Below, piece after piece: positions 6,026-12,419 of a stretch of 14,628 nucleotides of DNA. Every line of letters begins with the position of its first letter. The first letter of the stretch is position 1. Origin of the DNA: JAWOJB01 sp046484325 (GTDB lineage: Bacteria > Actinomycetota > Acidimicrobiia > Spongiisociales > ZC4RG35). The notes under the pieces are model-generated. The model made no database searches, had not been told where the DNA came from, and saw only the letters and a list, made by a program, of their open reading frames with translations. The stretch spans positions 1-14,628 of the forward strand of contig JAWOJB010000003.1 of the NCBI GenBank assembly GCA_046484325.1. The letters run 5' to 3'. Position numbers and translations under genes: made by a program.

Positions 6026-7357
6026 GTGGAGGTCCCCGAGACCCGATATGCGCTCACCTCCGATGGGCTCCACATCGCCTACCAGGTGTGGGGCGACGGG
6101 CCGATCGATCTCCTCCTCGTCCCCGGCTTCATCTCCCACGTCGAGATGGCATGGGAGTGGCCGCCCCTTTCCTCGGTGTTGAGCCGGCTCGGATCCTTCG
6201 CCCGGGTGATCGGATTCGACAAGCGGGGTACCGGCCTGTCCGACCGGATGGGCGATCTCCCCGACGCCGATCGCCGCATGCTCGACCTGTCCGCCGTCAT
6301 GCAGGCGGCGGGCAGCGAGCGTGCAGTTCTTCTCGGGATCTCCGAGGGCGGGTCGCTCGCCATCCTGTTCGCAGCAACCTATCCCCATCGCACCGAGGCG
6401 CTCATCGTGTGTGGCTCGTACGCCTACCCCATCCGGACGGACAACCACCCGCTCGGCGTCACCGCCGACGAGTTGGCCCGGATGGCCGAGTACCTCTCGA
6501 GCCGCTGGGGCACCGGAGTCGGGCTGCGGGCGTGGGCGCCGAGCGTGGGCGAGGATCAGGAGGCGCGGCGGTGGTGGGGCCGGCTACAGCGGATGGCGGC
6601 GAGCCCGGGCGCCGCCCGTCTCCTCGTCGACTCCTACAACCGGATCGACGTCCGTCCCGCTCTGCCGCTCGTACGGGTGCCGACCCTCGTGCTGCATTCC
6701 AAGGGAGATCGGATGGTCCCGGTGGCACTCGGTCGGGAGATCGCCGACGGGATAACGGGTTCGACCCTGGTGGAGATGGAGGGCGCCGACCACCTGGTGA
6801 CGGCGGTCAACGGGCCGGTCATCGTCGACACGGTGGCGGAGTTCCTCCCGGGAGTCGCCGAGCTCCCCACACCCGACCGGATCCTCGCCACGGTGCTCTT
6901 CACCGACATCGTCGGCTCCACGCAGCGGCTCAGCGAGGTCGGCGACCTGCGGTGGCGTGAGGTGCTCGATGCCCACGACCAGATGGTCGAGCGCCACGTC
7001 GCCCGGTATGGAGGTCGGTTCGTCACCGGTACCGGTGATGGCGCTCTCGCGGTGTTCGACGGCCCCACCCGGGCCATCCGTTGCGCCGAGGCAGTGCGCG
7101 ACGGCGCCCGCAGCCTCGGCCTGCGGGTGCGGGCCGGGCTCCACACGGGCGAGCTCGTCGTCCGAAACGGCGACGTCGCCGGTATCGCCGTCCATCTCGC
7201 CCAGCGGGTCTCGGCGCTGGCCGGGCCGGACGAGGTATTGATCTCCAGGACGCTCGCCGATCTCGTGGCCGGCTCGGGCCTCGTCTTCGAGGACCGGGGT
7301 GAGCACGAGCTGAAGGGCGTGGATGGGCGTTGGCGCCTCTACGCCGTCTCGGCCTGA
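6026..7357 (+). CDS. Alpha/beta-hydrolase fused to class III adenylate/guanylate cyclase-like domain
   Basis: A 443-residue soluble protein with two domains; I see no signal peptide or membrane segment. Residues about 5-275 form an alpha/beta-hydrolase with nucleophile elbow GISEGG (Ser106), a likely acid at Asp228 (SKGDRMVP) and His256 (EGADHLV), so the triad looks intact. Residues about 285-443 form a class III cyclase homology domain: LFTDIVGST (metal Asp294), TGTGDG (second metal Asp338), GDVAGIAVH (Asp383) and Arg394. The usual adenine-selecting lysine before TGDG appears to be Thr334, and the usual Asn is His390. The layout recalls mycobacterial Rv1900c (LipJ). Start GTG 6026 is supported by AGGAGG six bases upstream. 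It follows glmS by 11 bases and is probably co-transcribed. Product (cAMP, cGMP or none) and hydrolase substrate are unknown. Confidence 0.9.
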   Translation: MEVPETRYALTSDGLHIAYQVWGDGPIDLLLVPGFISHVEMAWEWPPLSSVLSRLGSFARVIGFDKRGTGLSDRMGDLPDADRRMLDLSAVMQAAGSERAVLLGISEGGSLAILFAATYPHRTEALIVCGSYAYPIRTDNHPLGVTADELARMAEYLSSRWGTGVGLRAWAPSVGEDQEARRWWGRLQRMAASPGAARLLVDSYNRIDVRPALPLVRVPTLVLHSKGDRMVPVALGREIADGITGSTLVEMEGADHLVTAVNGPVIVDTVAEFLPGVAELPTPDRILATVLFTDIVGSTQRLSEVGDLRWREVLDAHDQMVERHVARYGGRFVTGTGDGALAVFDGPTRAIRCAEAVRDGARSLGLRVRAGLHTGELVVRNGDVAGIAVHLAQRVSALAGPDEVLISRTLADLVAGSGLVFEDRGEHELKGVDGRWRLYAVSA

Positions 7358-7380
7358 CCACCTTGGGCGGGGGGGAGCCC

Positions 7381-7394
7381 TACCCTGCCAGGCG
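7381..7394 (+). promoter_or_regulatory. Putative leaderless promoter of acpS
   Basis: TACCCT (7381-7386) is followed by seven bases and GTG 7394. The 36-base gap before acpS holds no Shine-Dalgarno at usable distance, so a leaderless message starting at the GTG is likely. No good -35 hexamer at 17-18 bases is visible. Confidence 0.55.
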
Positions 7395-7768
7395 TGCGGA
7401 TCATCGGCCTCGGCGTCGATCTCGCCGACATCGACAGGGTGGAGGGCGTGCTGGCGCGCCGGCCCCGGTTCGCCGAGCGTTGCTTCACCCCTCACGAGCG
7501 GGATTACGCCCTCGGCTATGCCCACCCCGCCCGCCGGTTGGCCGCCCGCTTCGCCGGCAAGGAGGCGGTGATGAAGTCGATGGGGACCGGATGGCGCCGG
7601 GTGCGGTGGACCGACATCGAGATCACCGGCGGCGGGCGGCCCACCGTCAGGCTGTCGGGGTCCGCTCGCCTCCGGGCGGACATGCTCGGCGTGACCGAGG
7701 TGCTGGTGACGATCACCCACACCGACACCACCGCGATGGTGATGGCCATCGCGGTCGGCGAGCACTGA
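7394..7768 (+). CDS. acpS: Holo-[acyl-carrier-protein] synthase
   Basis: Transfers 4'-phosphopantetheine from coenzyme A to a serine of the acyl carrier protein, switching on fatty acid synthesis. The 124 residues match the small trimeric AcpS type. Visible hallmarks are the N-terminal IIGLGVDLADIDR with Mg2+-binding Asp9, FTPHERDYAL near 31-40, and RFAGKEAVMKSMGTG with Glu57 and the neighbouring lysine of the active site. The C-terminal VTITHTDTTAMVMAIA is the usual closing strand (normally beginning VSLSH or similar). GTG 7394 is the start that gives the family N-terminus; there is no Shine-Dalgarno, but TACCCT lies seven bases before it. It is placed between glmS and nnr as in other Actinomycetota, and is followed by nnr after 33 bases. 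Confidence 0.95.
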   Translation: MRIIGLGVDLADIDRVEGVLARRPRFAERCFTPHERDYALGYAHPARRLAARFAGKEAVMKSMGTGWRRVRWTDIEITGGGRPTVRLSGSARLRADMLGVTEVLVTITHTDTTAMVMAIAVGEH

Positions 7769-7788
7769 GGTCCGGTGCCCGGGCCGGA

Positions 7789-7802
7789 TAGGCTCGGGTC
7801 GA
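7789..7802 (+). promoter_or_regulatory. Putative leaderless promoter of nnr
   Basis: TAGGCT (7789-7794), seven bases, then ATG 7802. No Shine-Dalgarno precedes the ATG. This box also argues against an upstream GTG (7775) in the same frame as start. It would add a second transcription start for the nnr-to-tsaD block. Confidence 0.55.
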
Positions 7803-9220
7803 TGCGCCCCGTCATCACCCCCGAGGAGGCAGCCCGCCTCGACGCCGCCTCGACGGTCCCGGTCGATGACCTCATGGAGCGGGCGGGCCTCGCTGTGGCG
7901 CTGGCCGCGGTCGAGATGGGCGCCCGCTACGGCACCCGGGTGACGGTGCTGGCGGGGCCGGGGAACAACGGCGGCGACGGATACGTGGCCGCTCGCCATC
8001 TGCGGGGCAGGGGGGTGGCCGTCGAGGTGCACGCCCTCGACCACCCGCGAACCGAAGTGGCTCACGCCGCCGCCGCCCGGGCCCGGCGGGCCGGGGTGCC
8101 CGTCCGCGAGCTGGCGGGTCCGGTGCCGTCGGCGCTCGTGATCGACGCCCTGTTCGGGGGTGGCTTCCGGCGGGGCCTCCCCGACGAGGTGCGGGCCTGG
8201 ATGGCGGTGCCGGCCCGGGTGCTGGCGGTCGACGTCCCCTCCGGTCTCGACCCGGCGACCGGCGAGGTGGCCGACGGAGCGTTCAGAGCCGAGCGGACTG
8301 TCACGTTCCATGCTCTCAAGACCGGCCACGTGCAGGGCGAAGGGCCCGACCGCTGCGGCCTCGTCACCGTCGCCGACATCGGACTGGTCGGTGGCGACCC
8401 GGCGATGGTCGTGGCCGACGACGGCGATGCCCCGCGCCCTCCCCGCCCCAGGGCGGCGCACAAGTGGTCGGCGGGGTCGGTGCTCGTGGTGGGTGGCTCG
8501 CCCGGGATGCTCGGCGCCGCCGTCCTGGCCGGCACGTCTGCTCTCACCTTCGGAGCCGGCTCCACGGCCGTGGCGGTCCCCGGGGCCTGGCAGCAGGCGC
8601 TGGTGGCCGCCGCCCCCCAACTGCTCAGCCATGCGGTGGGCGGCGGGTTCGAGTTCCCGGCCGGCGCCGGCGTCGAGGTGTGCCGGCTCGCGGAGCGCTA
8701 TGACGTCACGCTGCTCGGACCGGGGCTCGGGCGCGGCCGGCCCGAGCTGGTCGCCGAGACGATCCGCGGGGTCCACGGCCCGCTGGTGCTGGACGCCGAC
8801 GCCCTCAACCTGCTGGACCCGGCGATGCTCGAGTCTCGGTCCGTCCCGGCGGTGCTGACGCCGCACGCCGGGGAGTTCCGGCGCCTCACCGGGGAGGAAC
8901 CAGGCCCGGACGCCGCACGCGGATTCGCCTCCGCCTCCGGGTCGGTTGTGCTGCTGAAGGGCAACCCCACCCACGTCACCGACGGCGAGACGGTGTGGCT
9001 GGTCGACGCCGGGGGCCCGGAGCTCGCCACGATCGGAACCGGCGACGTCCTGGCCGGCATGCTCGCCGCGCTGTGGGCGCGGGGCCTCGAGCCCCTGACC
9101 GCAGCCGTGTCGGCCGCCCACTGGCATGGCCGGGCTGGGGCCGATCTGGCCAGCGCCGGCACGGTCACCGCCGACCGGCTGGCGGAGCACGTCGCTCGGT
9201 TCGCGTGGGACCGCCCATGA
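7802..9220 (+). CDS. nnr: Bifunctional NAD(P)H-hydrate epimerase / ADP-dependent NAD(P)HX dehydratase
   Basis: Repairs hydrated NADH and NADPH: the N-terminal domain interconverts the R and S hydrates, and the C-terminal domain dehydrates the S form using ADP. The protein has 472 residues. The YjeF_N-type domain (about 1-205) shows GPGNNGGDGY at 52-61, IDALFG at 114-119 and VDVPSGLD at 143-150. The ribokinase-like dehydratase domain (about 215-470) shows HKWSAGSVLVVGGSPG at 220-235, LDADALNLL at 330-338, LTPHAGEF at 352-359 and ATIGTGDVLAG at 409-419, with the catalytic Asp415. In this last motif the family's common GNPGMATGG stretch is altered to GGPELATIG. Start ATG 7802 is preferred over a GTG nine codons upstream because the family begins just before ITPEEAARLD and a TANNNT box sits at the leaderless distance. 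The stop overlaps the next ATG (ATGA). Confidence 0.95.
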   Translation: MRPVITPEEAARLDAASTVPVDDLMERAGLAVALAAVEMGARYGTRVTVLAGPGNNGGDGYVAARHLRGRGVAVEVHALDHPRTEVAHAAAARARRAGVPVRELAGPVPSALVIDALFGGGFRRGLPDEVRAWMAVPARVLAVDVPSGLDPATGEVADGAFRAERTVTFHALKTGHVQGEGPDRCGLVTVADIGLVGGDPAMVVADDGDAPRPPRPRAAHKWSAGSVLVVGGSPGMLGAAVLAGTSALTFGAGSTAVAVPGAWQQALVAAAPQLLSHAVGGGFEFPAGAGVEVCRLAERYDVTLLGPGLGRGRPELVAETIRGVHGPLVLDADALNLLDPAMLESRSVPAVLTPHAGEFRRLTGEEPGPDAARGFASASGSVVLLKGNPTHVTDGETVWLVDAGGPELATIGTGDVLAGMLAALWARGLEPLTAAVSAAHWHGRAGADLASAGTVTADRLAEHVARFAWDRP

Positions 9221-10143
9221 GCGAGCCGGCCGAGAGCGAGGGCACCCTCACCTCCGTCCCCGGGGTGGCCGTGGGACACTGGACCGATCCCCTGGCCCTC
9301 ACCGGATGCACGGTCGTCGTGCTTCCCGAGCCGAACCAGGCCGCGATCGACGTGCGCGGCGCCGCTCCCGCCACCCGCGAGACCGACCTGCTCCGACCCG
9401 GGATGCTCGTCGAGCAGGTGCAGGCGATCCTGCTGACCGGGGGATCGGCATTCGGGCTGGCGGCCGCCGACGGGGTCGTGACGGGGCTCGAGCAGGCGGG
9501 GAGGGGATTTCCGACCCCGGCAGGTCCCGTGCCGATCGTCCCGGCGGCTGCCATCTACGACCTCGGTGTGGGGGATCCCTCCGTCAGGCCGGGCCCGGAC
9601 GAAGGTCGGATGGCGCTGGCGGCGGCTCACCGGGATCCGGTTGCGCAGGGGAGGGTGGGGGCGGGAACCGGCGCCTCGCTCGGCGGCTGGCGAGGCGCCG
9701 GGCACGTCCAGTCGGGTGGGCTCGGCTCCTTTGCGGTGACGGTGGATGGGGCGACCGTGGCCGCGCTGGCGGTCGTGAACGCCGTCGGGGACGCCTTCAC
9801 GCTGGAGGGCGAGCCGCTGACCGGGGGCTCGCCGGTGCCCGAGAGGCCGGGCGGGGGGCCCGGCTTCGGCACGAGCACGACCCTGGTGGTGATCGCCACC
9901 GACGCCGCCCTGACCCGGACCCAGCTGAACCCGGTCATGGTCCGGGCCCACGACGGGCTGGCGGCGTGCCTCCGGCCGGTCCACACACGCTACGACGGCG
10001 ACGTGGTCTTCGGCATCTCCTGCGGAGAGATCCGGGCCGATCTCGACGCGGTGGCCGAGGCGGCGTTCGTGGCGACGGGGAGGTCGGTGGAGGCGGCGGT
10101 CCGGCTCGGTGGGCTCGAGCCCGGCCTACCCTTGCGGCGATGA
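9217..10143 (+). CDS. P1 family peptidase (DmpA/S58-like N-terminal nucleophile hydrolase)
   Basis: A 308-residue member of the DmpA/BapA fold, enzymes that cut themselves to free an N-terminal Ser or Thr nucleophile and then remove N-terminal amino acids from peptides, amides or beta-peptides. Recognisable are VPGVAVGHWTD at 14-24, ILLTGGSAFGLAAADGV at 71-87, IVPAAAIYDLG at 107-117 and the autocleavage region FGTSTTLVVIATDA at 217-230. Relatives often have Asn-Thr-Thr there; here it is Ser-Thr-Thr, so Thr221 would be the candidate nucleophile. No signal peptide is seen. ATG 9217 overlaps the nnr stop as ATGA and has no Shine-Dalgarno, so translation is probably coupled. Its stop overlaps the glycosylase start in the same way. 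The natural substrate is unknown. It occupies part of the position where alr commonly stands. Confidence 0.88.
   Translation: MSEPAESEGTLTSVPGVAVGHWTDPLALTGCTVVVLPEPNQAAIDVRGAAPATRETDLLRPGMLVEQVQAILLTGGSAFGLAAADGVVTGLEQAGRGFPTPAGPVPIVPAAAIYDLGVGDPSVRPGPDEGRMALAAAHRDPVAQGRVGAGTGASLGGWRGAGHVQSGGLGSFAVTVDGATVAALAVVNAVGDAFTLEGEPLTGGSPVPERPGGGPGFGTSTTLVVIATDAALTRTQLNPVMVRAHDGLAACLRPVHTRYDGDVVFGISCGEIRADLDAVAEAAFVATGRSVEAAVRLGGLEPGLPLRR
10127..10140 (+). promoter_or_regulatory. Putative leaderless promoter of the uracil-DNA glycosylase gene
   Basis: TACCCT (10127-10132), seven bases, then ATG 10140. The box lies inside the last codons of the peptidase gene, so the glycosylase could be read both from the operon message and from its own leaderless message. 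No good -35 hexamer is visible. Confidence 0.5.
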
Positions 10144-10754
10144 GCGAGGAGCTGGCAGATTTGGCCCGGCGGGCCGCCGTGTGCACCGATTGCCGGCTGG
10201 CCGAGACCCGCACGCAGGTCGTATTTGGCGTCGGCGACCCAGCCGCCGACCTGATGTTGGTCGGCGAGGCACCGGGTCGAAACGAGGATCTCCAGGGCGA
10301 GCCGTTCGTCGGTGCCGCCGGACAGCTGCTCGACCGGCTGCTCGTCGATGTCCTCGGCTTGGACCGCAGCAGCGTCTACATCGCCAACGTCCTGAAGTGC
10401 CGCCCGCCGGGCAACCGGGATCCGAGGCCGGATGAGGTCGAGGCCTGCAAGGGGTATCTGCGCCGGCAGCTGGACCTCGTCGACCCGCGGGTGGTCGTGA
10501 CGCTCGGCAACTTCGCCACCAAGCTCCTGCTCCGGACCGAGCTGGGCATCACCCGCCTGCGCGGTGCGGCCTACCCCTGGTGGCGGGGGATGACGCTCGT
10601 CCCCACCTACCATCCGGCGGCGGCGCTGCGATCGGGCGATCGGGTCGTCGACGCCATGCGACACGACCTCGAACTCGCCCGGGAGGCTCTCACGAGCGCC
10701 GCCCGTCCCTCGTCCCCGGCCCCCCACGACCAACTCGACCTCTTCACCGGATGA
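10140..10754 (+). CDS. Type 4 uracil-DNA glycosylase, iron-sulfur containing
   Basis: Removes uracil from DNA to start base excision repair. The 204-residue protein has the family 4 features: Cys15 and Cys18 (CTDC), Cys87 (NVLKCRPP) and Cys103 (EACKGYL) for a [4Fe-4S] cluster, the uracil-pocket motif GEAPGRNEDLQGEPFVG at 42-58, TLGNFAT at 121-127 and the C-terminal YHPAAALR with His158. The last residues read DQLDLFTG; QLDLF at 198-202 equals the common bacterial sliding-clamp-binding peptide, which suggests recruitment to the replication fork. This tail follows a proline/serine-rich, probably flexible stretch (about 186-196). ATG 10140 overlaps the preceding stop and also has a TANNNT box seven bases upstream. 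The stop overlaps the first ATG of tsaE. This is not the unrelated UngA/Ung family 1. Confidence 0.94.
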   Translation: MSEELADLARRAAVCTDCRLAETRTQVVFGVGDPAADLMLVGEAPGRNEDLQGEPFVGAAGQLLDRLLVDVLGLDRSSVYIANVLKCRPPGNRDPRPDEVEACKGYLRRQLDLVDPRVVVTLGNFATKLLLRTELGITRLRGAAYPWWRGMTLVPTYHPAAALRSGDRVVDAMRHDLELAREALTSAARPSSPAPHDQLDLFTG

Positions 10755-11209
10755 TGCTCACCCTCACCTGCCCCGACGAGACCGACACCCGCGCCGCCGG
10801 GGCGAGGCTCGCCGCCCTCCTGCGACCCGGGGACGTCGTCGTGCTGGCCGGTGAGCTCGGCTGCGGCAAGACCGTCTTCGCCGGAGGCCTGGCCGACGGG
10901 TTGGGCATCGAACGCCCGGTGACGAGCCCTTCGTTCGTGCTGGTCCGGACCTACGACGACGGATTCCTCCCGCTCGTGCACGTCGACGTGTACCGGCTCG
11001 GCTCGCTCGCCGAGTTCGAGGACCTCGAGGTGCTCGAGTTCGCCGACACCGGCGTGGCCGTGATCGAGTGGGGCGAGGCGGTGGCCGTCGAACTACCCGC
11101 AGACCATCTCGTCGTGCGCTTCGACGTGCACGAGGACGAGTCCCGCACCCTGCGCTTCGAGCCGCACGGTGTGTGGAACGTCCGCAACCTGCCGGAGGTG
11201 CTCGGGTGA
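10751..11209 (+). CDS. tsaE: tRNA threonylcarbamoyladenosine synthesis ATPase TsaE
   Basis: ATPase partner of TsaB and TsaD in the last step of t6A formation at position 37 of ANN-decoding tRNAs. With 152 residues it has the usual length. The Walker A motif is GELGCGKT at 34-41; TSPSF at 58-62, HVDVYRL at 77-83 and VIEWGE at 104-109 are the other family motifs. The start is one of two adjacent in-frame ATGs, 10751 (overlapping the glycosylase stop) or 10754; nothing in the sequence separates them. No Shine-Dalgarno is present, so translation probably depends on ribosomes finishing the glycosylase gene. The stop overlaps the GTG of tsaB. The tsaE-tsaB-rimI-tsaD order is the standard actinobacterial t6A cluster. 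Confidence 0.95.
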   Translation: MMLTLTCPDETDTRAAGARLAALLRPGDVVVLAGELGCGKTVFAGGLADGLGIERPVTSPSFVLVRTYDDGFLPLVHVDVYRLGSLAEFEDLEVLEFADTGVAVIEWGEAVAVELPADHLVVRFDVHEDESRTLRFEPHGVWNVRNLPEVLG

Positions 11210-11922
11210 GGCTGCTGGCCATCGACTCCGCCACCTCCGCCTCCTCCGTCGCCCTGGCCGAGGACCGGCGGCTGGTCGCCACCGCCGCCAGGGTCGACCG
11301 GCGTGGCCACGGCGAGTTCCTCGTGTCCGCCCTCGACTTCTGCTTCGATCAGGCGGGCTGGTCTCCTGGCGACATCGACGCCGTGGTGGTGGATGTGGGG
11401 CCCGGTCTCTACACCGGCATCCGGGTGGGGCTGGCGACTGCCCAGGCGCTGGCCGCGGCGGTGGGGGCGATGCTCGTCCCGGCCAGCTCCCTCGACGCCC
11501 TCGCCCTCCGGGCGGCCACCGGGCACCGGCACATCTGGACGGTGGTCGACGTCCGTCGCGGCGAGCTGGCGGTCGCCTCCTACCGTGCGGTGCCCGGGGG
11601 GGCGGTGAAGGACGGCCCGCCCGAGCTCGTGACGGCGGCGGAGTTCCGGGCGATGGTCGACTCCGACCCCGAGGACTCGCTCGTCGTCGGCGATGTGCCG
11701 GCGCTTCCCGACGGCACCCTGCGCGGCCTCCACCGGGTCAAGGTCGGCCGCCCCCGCTACCCGTCGGCCGAGGTGCTGGTCGATCTCGGGCATGGTCACG
11801 CCGAGAAGGGCGACGTCCCCCATCCCGAGGAGATCCGTCCGATCTACCTGCGCGAGCCGAACGTCACCATCAACTGGGCGGCGCTCCGCCGGGAGACCGG
11901 TCCGTGGGGGGAGGTCGGGTGA
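11206..11922 (+). CDS. tsaB: tRNA threonylcarbamoyladenosine synthesis protein TsaB
   Basis: The ASKHA-fold partner that binds TsaD and holds the t6A synthase complex together. The 238-residue protein starts LLAIDSATSASSVAL, the nucleotide-fold strand of the family. It has VVVDVGPGLYTGIRVGL at about 61-77 (the GPGSFTGLRIG signature) and RRGHGEFL with a conserved histidine near residue 35. The C-terminal extension ending IRPIYLREPNVTINW is typical of actinobacterial TsaB. GTG 11206 overlaps the tsaE stop (GTGA) and has GGAGG seven bases upstream. The stop overlaps the GTG of rimI in the same manner. TsaB lacks catalytic function of its own in known systems. Confidence 0.95.
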   Translation: MRLLAIDSATSASSVALAEDRRLVATAARVDRRGHGEFLVSALDFCFDQAGWSPGDIDAVVVDVGPGLYTGIRVGLATAQALAAAVGAMLVPASSLDALALRAATGHRHIWTVVDVRRGELAVASYRAVPGGAVKDGPPELVTAAEFRAMVDSDPEDSLVVGDVPALPDGTLRGLHRVKVGRPRYPSAEVLVDLGHGHAEKGDVPHPEEIRPIYLREPNVTINWAALRRETGPWGEVG

Positions 11923-12419
11923 CCACCGTCGCCGCCGTCCGGATCCGTCCCATGGAGGTCGCCGACCTATCAGGCGTGCTGGCGCTCGAGCAGGTGGCCT
12001 ATCCCGAGCCCTGGAGCGAGGCCGTGTTCCGGGATGAGCTGTCCGCTCCCCACCGGACCTACCTTGTGGCCGAGGCGGATGGGCGACTGGCCGGCTACGG
12101 AGGACTCATGGTGGTGGGAGACGAGGCCCACGTCACGTCGGTGACGGTGTGGCCCGAGCGCCGGGCCGGCGGCATCGGGACCCGTCTCATGCTCGGGCTG
12201 GTCGACGCCGCCCTCGCCGCCGCCGCCCGCAGCCTCACCCTCGAGGTCCGCACATCGAATGCCGCCGCCCAGGCCCTCTACGCCCGGTTCGGGATGGCCC
12301 CGGTCGGGGTCCGCAAGCGCTACTACGGCACCGAGGACGCCCTCATCATGTGGGTTCACGAGCTCGACGGTGACGAGTATGCCGCCCGTCTCGCCTCGAT
12401 TCGGGAGACCGCGCCATGA
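11919..12419 (+). CDS. rimI: GNAT acetyltransferase, RimI-type N-terminal protein acetyltransferase
   Basis: Acetylates protein N-termini, in E. coli that of ribosomal protein S18; the natural targets here are unknown. The 166 residues form one GNAT domain. Seen are IRPMEVADLSGVLALEQ at the N-terminus, the substrate-side AYPEPWSEAVFRDEL, the acetyl-CoA pyrophosphate loop ERRAGGIGTRLM, LEVRTSNAAAQALYARFGM and RKRYYGTEDALIM, the usual RimI order. GTG 11919 overlaps the tsaB stop and follows GGGGGAGG; an in-frame ATG 11 codons on would cut into the first strand. The stop overlaps the tsaD ATG. Its place between tsaB and tsaD is conserved in many bacteria; in some actinobacteria rimI and tsaD are fused, which is not the case here. 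Confidence 0.94.
   Translation: MTTVAAVRIRPMEVADLSGVLALEQVAYPEPWSEAVFRDELSAPHRTYLVAEADGRLAGYGGLMVVGDEAHVTSVTVWPERRAGGIGTRLMLGLVDAALAAAARSLTLEVRTSNAAAQALYARFGMAPVGVRKRYYGTEDALIMWVHELDGDEYAARLASIRETAP

Noticed and set aside
7775..7801. Upstream GTG as nnr start
   Set aside because: It adds nine residues outside the family N-terminus, and a likely -10 box (TAGGCT) lies inside it.
6584..9190. Very long minus-strand frame opposite the cyclase fusion, acpS and nnr (868 codons)
   Set aside because: It spans three well-recognised plus-strand genes, has low-complexity composition and no known motif; a shadow of high-GC codon use.
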